From Chitinophagaceae bacterium (GTDB lineage Bacteria; Bacteroidota; Bacteroidia; Chitinophagales; Chitinophagaceae): a stretch of DNA of 5,088 bases. The notes beneath the pieces were generated by a model. The model searched no databases, was not told the origin of the DNA, and was given only the letters and a program-made list of their open reading frames with translations. The DNA lies in the NCBI GenBank assembly GCA_019454915.1, contig JACFNM010000301.1, positions 1 to 5,088 on the forward strand, read 5' to 3'. Each line of letters begins with the position of its first letter. The first letter of the stretch is position 1. The translations under genes and the position numbers were made by a program. This document shows positions 1-5,088 of the stretch, piece after piece.

Positions 1-209
1 ACCGGAATATTATCCCTGCGGTCGCTGGAAAAAACTTCCAGCGCCTTGCCGTTGGCCAGGATGTATATCCGTTGCTGCGTGGCTGTGACCATGCTGAAAC
101 TTTTGTAGATGCAGTAACAGCATAAGAGTATGCAGCCGGTTATCAGCAGCAGGCTGAAGCTGCGGATATGCCGGAATGCGTCGTTGATGCTTTTAGTTTT
201 TCTGAACAT
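1..209 (-). CDS. traK: TraK conjugation protein (VirB8-like), 3' end outside window
   Basis: Only 69 complete codons are visible, beginning at the ATG at 209 and running off the low-coordinate edge; the final two bases GT would give Val. The short cytoplasmic N-terminus (MFRKTKSINDAFRHIRS) is basic. It is followed by one membrane segment (about 19-36), then a periplasmic start containing RIYILANGKALEV (47-59). Bacteroidota TraK proteins share this plan of short cytoplasmic tail, single anchor and Q/E-R-IY-x-L-x-NGK motif, and are about 200 residues long, so about two-thirds is missing here. TraK is regarded as the VirB8-like inner-membrane scaffold that contacts other channel proteins. The gene starts 20 bases after the traJ stop. 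The membrane anchor is unusually cysteine-rich (four Cys within nine residues, 26-33). Confidence 0.9.
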   Translation of the reverse strand, partial: MFRKTKSINDAFRHIRSFSLLLITGCILLCCYCIYKSFSMVTATQQRIYILANGKALEVFSSDRRDNIP

Positions 210-229
210 AAAAAGATTGGTTTGATGTG

Positions 230-1441
230 TTAGCTTTTACCTGATAGCTTGTCTGCCATATACCCCCCGCTGCCGCTGCTGCCAGCATTGTCTTTGCTGT
301 GGTATCCTTCACTGATGTACCCGGGTGTTTTGGCAATATTTTTCACTCCTTCCACGGCGCGTCCACCCACCGCCATGCCCGCAGCCATACCGGCGGATGC
401 CACCCTGCCGCCGCCTACTGCTGTCATGTTGGTGATCTTTTGAACGAATGCCCCGGCACTGCCGGCGTTTACGATATAATTGGCGACAGACGGAACTGTG
501 AAGTAGCCTACAATACCGATGATAAGGAATACGAGATAGGCTGCGTCGGTAGAACTGAAGACGGTATCGCCTGCCTGCTGTATTTGTTCAATATCCAGCT
601 CTATCATTTTCTGCTGCACGTTACCGATGATAAAGCCGAATATGTTGGCGACAGGCAACCATAAAAAGATGTTGATGTAACGGGCCATCCATGAGGTAAG
701 GCTATGCTGGAAGCCGTCGAATACGGCTATGCCGAATACCAGCGGGCCCAGGATAGCCAGCACCACCAGTTGAAAAGTGCGGAGCGTATTGATACAAAGC
801 GCCGCCGCTTCATACAGTACCCGCAACACTTCACTCATCCATTCCTTTATGGAATTGCGGAAGTTGTAACGGGCTTTGTCCAATGCGAACCTGATGTCGT
901 TGCCGATGCTCTCGAAAAAACCTTCATCTGAAGGGTCGGCATCGTCATGGGTATATTTGTACCACCTGTCCCTGTCGCCGCTGCCGGATTCGCCGACGTA
1001 GATTTGCCATGGCACCGAGTCCTTGATCGCCTCTTCTTTGCGTTTCAGGAGTTCGGCAATCGCTTTGTCGGAACCCTTCACCATGTCGGAGGTGGCTGTA
1101 ACAGTCGGTTTCAGGATTCCATTCATAAGTGCAATCACTGAGGGAAAGATGATAATACAGAAGCCGATCACGAAGGGCCTGAACAAGGGGTAGAAGTCTA
1201 TCGGTTCGGCATTGGCGATATGCCGCCATACACGGGACGCTATGTACCAGGTAGCCGCAAAACCCGCAATTCCCTGGCCCACGCTTATCAGTTGGCTGCA
1301 TAAGGGCAGCATATCTTCATAGAGTTGTTCCAGCACACCCTGCATACCGTTCATTTTATCCGCCAGGTCCTGCGCCCGGCTTATAAAGGGCAATACCATC
1401 CCCGCAACCGCCATGCAGGCAGTTCTCATCCACTTTGCCAT
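230..1441 (-). CDS. traJ: TraJ conjugation inner-membrane protein (VirB6-like)
   Basis: A polytopic inner-membrane component of the transfer channel, 403 residues. An N-terminal signal-like segment (1-23, ending SRA) is followed by hydrophobic stretches at about 51-72, 86-110, 204-241, 255-275 and 299-328. Family-typical sequences are WYIASRVW (65-72), DFYPLFRPF (82-90), LGPLVFGIAVFDGFQ (231-245), RYINIFLWLPVANIFGF (254-270) and VPSVANYIVNAGSAG (316-330). Between the second and third hydrophobic groups is a long polar, charged loop (111-200). After the last membrane segment comes a Gly/Ala/Ser-rich tail (342-403). Position, 12 bases after the secreted paralogues and 20 bases before traK, matches the TraJ-TraK order of Bacteroides conjugative transposons. 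The ATG at 1441 has an A-rich leader, ACAAAACGAAAT, and no Shine-Dalgarno. The TraJ call is secure; the VirB6 analogy rests on topology and synteny. Confidence 0.93.
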   Translation of the reverse strand: MAKWMRTACMAVAGMVLPFISRAQDLADKMNGMQGVLEQLYEDMLPLCSQLISVGQGIAGFAATWYIASRVWRHIANAEPIDFYPLFRPFVIGFCIIIFPSVIALMNGILKPTVTATSDMVKGSDKAIAELLKRKEEAIKDSVPWQIYVGESGSGDRDRWYKYTHDDADPSDEGFFESIGNDIRFALDKARYNFRNSIKEWMSEVLRVLYEAAALCINTLRTFQLVVLAILGPLVFGIAVFDGFQHSLTSWMARYINIFLWLPVANIFGFIIGNVQQKMIELDIEQIQQAGDTVFSSTDAAYLVFLIIGIVGYFTVPSVANYIVNAGSAGAFVQKITNMTAVGGGRVASAGMAAGMAVGGRAVEGVKNIAKTPGYISEGYHSKDNAGSSGSGGYMADKLSGKS

Positions 1442-1453
1442 ATTTCGTTTTGT

Positions 1454-2083
1454 TTAGTCTTTTATACCATAGATACCACGCATCGTTTTCACATCATTGA
1501 GTTCTTTGGCCCGCTGAAGTCCCAGCAGGCTGGTGTTATTGTTGAAGCTTCGCAAGAAGTCGAGTTTGTCGCGCATGTCCAGGTGAATGCGGTCAATGGC
1601 GCTGAGGCGTTCGTCATCGCTCATGCGTAGCTGGCCGGCTGTTACCACCATCGTGAGCTCATCCAGGTTGCGCAGGCTGCGCCGGAAGAGGTTGTCGTAC
1701 ACCCTTCCCAGGTAAGCGATCTCATCATCGCTGAAATAGCCGCTTTGTTTGAAACGGCTCCAGGCATTTTTGTATTCACGTACCAGCAGCAACTGGTAGT
1801 TGATGATGTCTGCCACTTTTTTGTATTTTTTTACTGCCGGGCTTACTTCCATCAACCCGTCGAGAAAAGTTTTGTGCAGGCTGAAATTTCCCTGCGACAG
1901 GTCTTTGACGGCATTGTAGCCTTTGCTGACGATCTCATAACCTTTTTCCATGTCGCTGAGTATCTGTTTCAGCTGCGCCAGCTTTTCCACGTTCAGCAGC
2001 AGTTGCGCTACTTCCTGGCTTTGCCCGTACAGGAAGGGGTTTATGCCAATGATCATGAACAGCAACAGTAGTTTCTTTCTCAT
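1454..2083 (-). CDS. Secreted conjugation-operon protein, third paralogue
   Basis: A 209-residue exported protein starting at the ATG at 2083. The N-terminus MRKKLLLLFMIIGINPFLYG is a signal peptide probably cut after G20. The frame stays open upstream to a TTG at 2152, but that would overlap the previous gene by 62 bases and bury the signal peptide, so the ATG 7 bases after the previous stop is preferred. Motifs: KGY (47-49), LH (69-70), EYKNAW (103-108), YLGRVYD (124-130), NLDEL (139-143), LRMSDDER (152-159), LQRA (189-192), YGIK (205-208). Its last 106 aligned residues match the first paralogue at about 40 positions by hand count. It combines features of both siblings: YKxAW and MSD like the first, KGY, LH and DDER like the second. 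It is probably a periplasmic or pilus-associated subunit and precedes traJ by 12 bases. No enzymatic motif is visible. Confidence 0.83.
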   Translation of the reverse strand: MRKKLLLLFMIIGINPFLYGQSQEVAQLLLNVEKLAQLKQILSDMEKGYEIVSKGYNAVKDLSQGNFSLHKTFLDGLMEVSPAVKKYKKVADIINYQLLLVREYKNAWSRFKQSGYFSDDEIAYLGRVYDNLFRRSLRNLDELTMVVTAGQLRMSDDERLSAIDRIHLDMRDKLDFLRSFNNNTSLLGLQRAKELNDVKTMRGIYGIKD

Positions 2084-2090
2084 ACACGTT

Positions 2091-2732
2091 TCATTTGATG
2101 CCGTATAACAAACGGCTGTGTTCAATATCCTTTTGTTCTTTTTTTCTCGCAACGGCCAGCAGGGCTACGCTGTTGGTGAAATTTTTTGCAAATGACCATT
2201 GTGAATGGGTACCGGCCAGAAGTTTGTCTAAACGGCGGGTACGTTCATCGTCTTTTAGCTCCAGCTCATTATCGGTCAGTATGGTTTCCAGTTCATCTAT
2301 CGTCGCCTGGCAGTCATCCAGCAGGCGGTCATAAACCCTGTAGATATATTGCCTTTCCGCTCCGGTGACATAAGTTTCTGACGCCACTTGTTTGCGCGAT
2401 GTCTTGATCAACTTGTCAATCTGCAACTGCATATCCACGATCGCCCTTGCGGACGGATGTTTTTTTATGTTCGGGTTTACAGTTTTCAGAGAAAGGAAGA
2501 AACCGGCGTGCAGGTTCAATTCACCGTCTTTGAACTGTCCGATGCTGTGCAGCCCGTCCTTTACGATGGCGTACCCTTTTTGCAGGTAGCTGTTATACAT
2601 TTTCAGAGCAGCGATCTGTTCCAGCAGGTATTTACGCTGCGTTTTTTTCTGCCTGAACCATTCATCCCAGGTCTGCGCTTCAGCCGTTGAAAACATGGCT
2701 ATACATAACAGGATTGTAATTATTTTTTTCAT
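2091..2732 (-). CDS. Secreted conjugation-operon protein, second paralogue
   Basis: A 213-residue exported protein with a signal peptide (MKKIITILL...STAEA) probably cut after A19, before QTWDEW. It aligns with the third paralogue at a constant offset of 5 residues over nearly the whole mature length: KGY at 52-54, LH at 74-75, YRVYD at 131-135, DEL at 146-148, LELKDDER at 157-164 and YGIK at 210-213. It is the most divergent of the three: YKRAW is absent and MSD is replaced by LKD. The ATG at 2732 follows the previous stop after only 6 bases, suggesting translational coupling. From memory, homologues in related genomes are sometimes named 'TerB family tellurite resistance'. Nothing here supports a tellurite role: the protein is secreted and embedded in a transfer operon. 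Its precise function is unknown; a periplasmic type IV secretion subunit is the best inference. Confidence 0.82.
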   Translation of the reverse strand: MKKIITILLCIAMFSTAEAQTWDEWFRQKKTQRKYLLEQIAALKMYNSYLQKGYAIVKDGLHSIGQFKDGELNLHAGFFLSLKTVNPNIKKHPSARAIVDMQLQIDKLIKTSRKQVASETYVTGAERQYIYRVYDRLLDDCQATIDELETILTDNELELKDDERTRRLDKLLAGTHSQWSFAKNFTNSVALLAVARKKEQKDIEHSRLLYGIK

Positions 2733-2738
2733 CGTTTT

Positions 2739-3413
2739 TTATTTCAGTCCGTACAATTTTTTCACTACCTCCACGTCTTTTTGCGTTCTGGCCCTTTGCA
2801 GGCTCAGCATCATATTCTGACGGTTGAACCGGTCCAGGTCGTGGTAGTTGGTTTCCATACCTTCGGCCGCGGCATGGATAAGCTCCAGTCTTTTTGCGTC
2901 GCTCATCTGCAGTTGAAATGAGTTGATGACCAGCAGCAGCCTGTCGAGGTTGTTAATGCTTTCTGCCAGTATGCCGCTATATACTTTCTGCATATAGGCA
3001 AGTTCATCTGCTGTAAAATGTTTGTCCTGTTGCAACAGGCCCCATGCTCTTTTATAGTTTTCCACGATACGCACCTGCATTTGTGTTATTTCCTTGATGC
3101 GGTGGTAGTAACTGATGATGGTTTTTACCTTGTGCAGTTCGTCAAAATATCCCTGGTATAGTTCCTTTTGTTTTTCAGTCCAGTCGGAAATTTCCTGCAG
3201 CTTCAGTTTGGACATAGTGTTTTCCAGGGTTTTTTGCGCATTCTGCAGCCAGATAACCTTGTTTTGTTGCCGTTGTATTTGAAGGTCTATAGCTTTGATC
3301 ACTTTTGCGACACCCTTTTTGATGATGTCCACAATGGGGATTTGCGCCCTGGTTGGAACAGGAGCTATGGCCAACATAACCATTGTTGCCGTTAACACTA
3401 ATATCTTCTTCAT
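2739..3413 (-). CDS. Secreted TraI-like conjugation protein, first of three paralogues
   Basis: A 224-residue exported protein. It starts with a signal peptide (MKK, hydrophobic stretch, PVPTRA) probably cut after A23. The mature part looks almost entirely helical. It has a basic amphipathic N-terminal segment (31-65), then YKRAW (120-124), YMQKVY (140-145), NLD (155-157), LQMSDAKR (168-175) and a terminal YGLK (221-224). It lacks enzyme motifs and membrane segments after the signal peptide, so it is probably a periplasmic or pilus-associated structural subunit. Proteins of this kind in Bacteroidota tra operons are commonly called TraI. It sits 20 bases after traG and 6 bases before the next gene. 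The ATG at 3413 is preceded by the A-rich AAAAGACAAAAGAA and no Shine-Dalgarno; it is favoured because it puts a signal peptide at the very N-terminus. A VirB5-like role is my inference from position and architecture. Confidence 0.85.
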   Translation of the reverse strand: MKKILVLTATMVMLAIAPVPTRAQIPIVDIIKKGVAKVIKAIDLQIQRQQNKVIWLQNAQKTLENTMSKLKLQEISDWTEKQKELYQGYFDELHKVKTIISYYHRIKEITQMQVRIVENYKRAWGLLQQDKHFTADELAYMQKVYSGILAESINNLDRLLLVINSFQLQMSDAKRLELIHAAAEGMETNYHDLDRFNRQNMMLSLQRARTQKDVEVVKKLYGLK

Positions 3414-3433
3414 TTCTTTTGTCTTTTAAACAG

Positions 3434-5088
3434 TCATGCTTCATTCATATCCCGCACCAGCGCCGCAATGCCTTTTTCCATGCTGCCATAACGGGCGGCA
3501 TATTCTGTCACTTTCACTTTTTCTTTTTCCTCCGTTGTATAAACAAAGTATTCTTCGGGCGACACTTCCGTTCTGTACACTTTAGACATCATCCCGCCCA
3601 GTGATATGAACACCTCCTTATACTTTCGGGCAGGATCATTGGCCTTGTTGACCGATAGTATCAATGCTTTTTCCTTTTCGGTCAGCCCAAGCAGTTCCTG
3701 CACCTGGTCGAATTTGTTCTGGTACTTGGATTGGTCTAAGAGTATCTTGCAGTCGCTGTTATTGATGATAGCTTGTTTTACAACAGGAGATGAAATAATA
3801 TCTTCCACCTCCTGGGTAACAACAATCGCTTCCCCAAAAAATTTCCGTACTGTTTTGAACAGGTATTTGATATACTCCGCCATGCCTTCCTTTGCAATCG
3901 CCTTCCATGCTTCTTCAATCAGTATCATTTTACGGATGCCTTTTAGCTTGCGCATTTTGGATATGAATACCTCCATGATAATAATGGTAACAACGGGGAA
4001 TAATATCGGGTGATCTTTGATGTTATCCAGTTCAAAAACGATAAACCGCTCTTTCAGTAACTCAAGGTTTTCGGTGGCATTCAGCAGGTAATCAAATTCA
4101 CCGCCTTTGTAATAAGGGCGCAATACATAGAGAAAGTTATTTACATCAAAGTCCTTTTCCTTAACCCTGTCCTGTTCCAGCTTTTTGATAAACTCGTGCT
4201 GCAAAAACTCGTAAAAGCTGTTGAAGCAGGGAAAGATACTGTTGTCCTTTGCCAGCTTTTCATAATACAATTGAAGTGCGTTGGACAGTGCTACGTATTC
4301 GCTTCGGTTAAAGGTCTCGTTGTCTTTTTTCCAAAGCGCCAGCAATAAAGTTTTAATGCTCTCTTTTTTCTCCGTGTCCAGGCTGTCGCCTTCGCCGATA
4401 TAAAAGGGGTTAAATTTTATGGGGTTCTTTTCGTCATAAGTGAAATAGTATCCTTTCATCATATCGCAAAGCCCTTTATAGCTATGTCCTACATCCACCA
4501 GTACGATATGGGTACCCTGTTCATAGTAACTGCGCACCATATGGTTGGTGAAGAAAGATTTGCCGCTGCCGCTGGGGCCCAGTATAAATTTGTTCCGGTT
4601 GGTGCAGATGCCTTTTTTCATCGGCTCATCGCTGATGTCCACATGCACCGGCCTGCCCGTCAGCCGGTCCCCCAAACGAAGCCCCACGGGCGATAAAGAA
4701 GAGCGGTAATTGGTTTCAAGGTTGAAGAAACAACAGGCTTGTTCTGCAAAGGTGTCGAAGCTGTCGTTCATAGGAAAATCAGGTTCATTACCGGGGATGC
4801 CCGCCCAATATATCTGCGGGGCGCCTGCCGTTTCTATCCTGGCCACCGCATCCATTTGCGCAAGTCCTGATGAAACCAGGTTTTTTATATCCTTCAGTTC
4901 ATCTTTATCATTGGTCCATACCAGCACATTAAAATGGGCTTTCACAGGCAAGCGTTGCTGACTAATGGCTTCATTTAAAAAATCATTGGTGGCATCCCGG
5001 CTTATTGCGTTCTCCCTGGAATATGCCGATAAGCTTTGCAACCGGAGCCTTTTGCTTTCCAGCCGCTTGATCGTAGCTTGTGCATCTT
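3434..5088 (-). CDS. traG: TraG conjugation ATPase (VirB4 family), 5' end outside window
   Basis: This is the cytoplasmic VirB4-type ATPase that powers assembly and substrate transfer of the type IV secretion machine. The visible part is 551 codons, open to the window edge. The first in-frame start-like codon, a TTG at 5041-5039, is internal: 15 sense codons precede it (DAQATIKRLESKRLR). Counting from that TTG, I see the family segment FFNLETNYRSS (105-115), VHVDISDEP (132-140), Walker A GPSGSGKS (155-162), Walker B KMILIEEAW (371-379) and VVTQ (407-410). Bacteroidota TraG proteins are usually about 800 residues or more, so roughly 250-300 N-terminal residues should lie beyond 5088. The reading frame is unbroken and ends in TGA, 20 bases before the next gene. 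Catalytic motifs are intact, so it is probably functional. The family call is very secure; the exact number of missing residues is not. Confidence 0.95.
   Translation of the reverse strand, partial: DAQATIKRLESKRLRLQSLSAYSRENAISRDATNDFLNEAISQQRLPVKAHFNVLVWTNDKDELKDIKNLVSSGLAQMDAVARIETAGAPQIYWAGIPGNEPDFPMNDSFDTFAEQACCFFNLETNYRSSLSPVGLRLGDRLTGRPVHVDISDEPMKKGICTNRNKFILGPSGSGKSFFTNHMVRSYYEQGTHIVLVDVGHSYKGLCDMMKGYYFTYDEKNPIKFNPFYIGEGDSLDTEKKESIKTLLLALWKKDNETFNRSEYVALSNALQLYYEKLAKDNSIFPCFNSFYEFLQHEFIKKLEQDRVKEKDFDVNNFLYVLRPYYKGGEFDYLLNATENLELLKERFIVFELDNIKDHPILFPVVTIIIMEVFISKMRKLKGIRKMILIEEAWKAIAKEGMAEYIKYLFKTVRKFFGEAIVVTQEVEDIISSPVVKQAIINNSDCKILLDQSKYQNKFDQVQELLGLTEKEKALILSVNKANDPARKYKEVFISLGGMMSKVYRTEVSPEEYFVYTTEEKEKVKVTEYAARYGSMEKGIAALVRDMNEA
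3905..3931 (-). other. Walker B of TraG
   Basis: This stretch encodes KMILIEEAW: hydrophobic residues followed by paired acidic residues (E-E), the VirB4/HerA-type Walker B with its catalytic glutamate. A VVTQ motif follows about 30 residues later, the expected distance in this ATPase class. Confidence 0.9.
4556..4579 (-). other. Walker A (P-loop) of TraG
   Basis: This stretch encodes GPSGSGKS, a perfect nucleotide-binding P-loop (GxxGxGKS), followed by FFTNHMVRSYYEQG. The flanking FILGPSGSGKSFFTNH is typical of Bacteroidota TraG/VirB4 ATPases. Confidence 0.95.

Larger units (their letters stand above)
1454..3413 (-). repeat. Tandem block of three diverged paralogous genes
   Basis: Three consecutive genes encode homologous secreted proteins. 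In all three, the distance from the first Tyr of the YxxxVY-like motif to the Tyr of the terminal YG(I/L)K is exactly 81 residues. The distance from the last Tyr of VY to the Leu of the LxMSDxxR-like motif is 23, and from that Arg to the terminal YG it is 46. The copies are far diverged (about 30-40% identity by hand count over the last 106 residues), so this is an old gene duplication, not a recent DNA repeat. Confidence 0.88.
1..5088 (-). other. Internal segment of a polycistronic tra operon
   Basis: Six genes share one strand with intergenic gaps of 20, 6, 7, 12 and 20 bases, and every frame is intact. No rho-independent hairpin with a T-run, promoter-like element or noncoding stretch longer than 20 bases is visible. 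The operon promoter must lie beyond 5088 and its end beyond position 1. The order VirB4, small secreted proteins, VirB6-like, VirB8-like matches the logic of other type IV secretion operons. Confidence 0.85.

Noticed and set aside
299..664. Plus-strand open frame of 121 codons opposite traJ
   Set aside because: It is antisense to conserved TraJ membrane segments, has no recognisable domain, and its Cys/His-rich look is a frame artefact.
945..1301. Minus-strand 118-codon frame overlapping traJ
   Set aside because: It is an out-of-frame shadow of traJ on the same strand; the traJ frame carries the family motifs.
2084..2152. A 23-residue N-terminal extension of the third paralogue from a TTG
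   Set aside because: It overlaps the preceding gene by 62 bases and would hide a clear signal peptide. The ATG at 2083 fits the tight spacing seen throughout.
2721..2738. T-rich run on the plus strand between the first and second paralogues, considered as a terminator
   Set aside because: On the coding strand it is an A-run covering the 6-base gap and the Lys/Ile codons of the second gene start. No GC-rich hairpin precedes it and genes continue on the same strand.
3606..4013. Plus-strand open frame of 135 codons opposite traG
   Set aside because: It lies wholly opposite the conserved Walker B region of traG. Its composition is that of a reverse-strand shadow and it has no recognisable domain.
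3434..5041. TraG starting at the TTG at 5041
   Set aside because: The frame continues without a stop to the window edge (15 further codons), and VirB4 ATPases have a long N-terminal domain before the P-loop. The TTG is an internal leucine codon.

Overview
This window looks like a piece of a conjugative-transfer (tra) operon of the Bacteroidota type. It is most likely from an integrative and conjugative element or plasmid in a Chitinophaga/Sphingobacteria-like host. The assignment rests on protein families: the TraG (VirB4) ATPase, TraJ (VirB6-like) and TraK (VirB8-like) sequences resemble those of CTnDOT-type transfer regions. None of the complete genes has a clear Shine-Dalgarno sequence upstream, and their leaders are A-rich, as is usual in this phylum. 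The genus is a guess.

All genes are on the minus strand, so the transcript reads from high to low coordinates. In transcription order they are: traG (5088-3434, 5' end outside the window); three small secreted proteins of 224, 213 and 209 residues (3413-2739, 2732-2091, 2083-1454); traJ (1441-230); and the first 69 complete codons of traK (209-1). The gaps between genes are 20, 6, 7, 12 and 20 bases. There is no room for internal promoters or terminators and none was seen, so this is one polycistronic stretch. No RNA genes, insertion sequences, CRISPR or cargo genes were found.

Together the genes encode a type IV secretion machine. TraG is the cytoplasmic ATPase, TraJ a polytopic inner-membrane channel component, and TraK a bitopic inner-membrane protein facing the periplasm. 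The three small exported proteins lie between the VirB4 and VirB6 homologues, the place virB5 occupies in the Agrobacterium virB operon.

The most interesting point is that these three small proteins are paralogues. Their C-terminal two-thirds line up without a gap at constant offsets, with a shared motif series ending in YG(I/L)K. They look like a tandem expansion of a TraI/VirB5-like periplasmic or pilus-associated subunit. The rest is ordinary, intact transfer-operon sequence.
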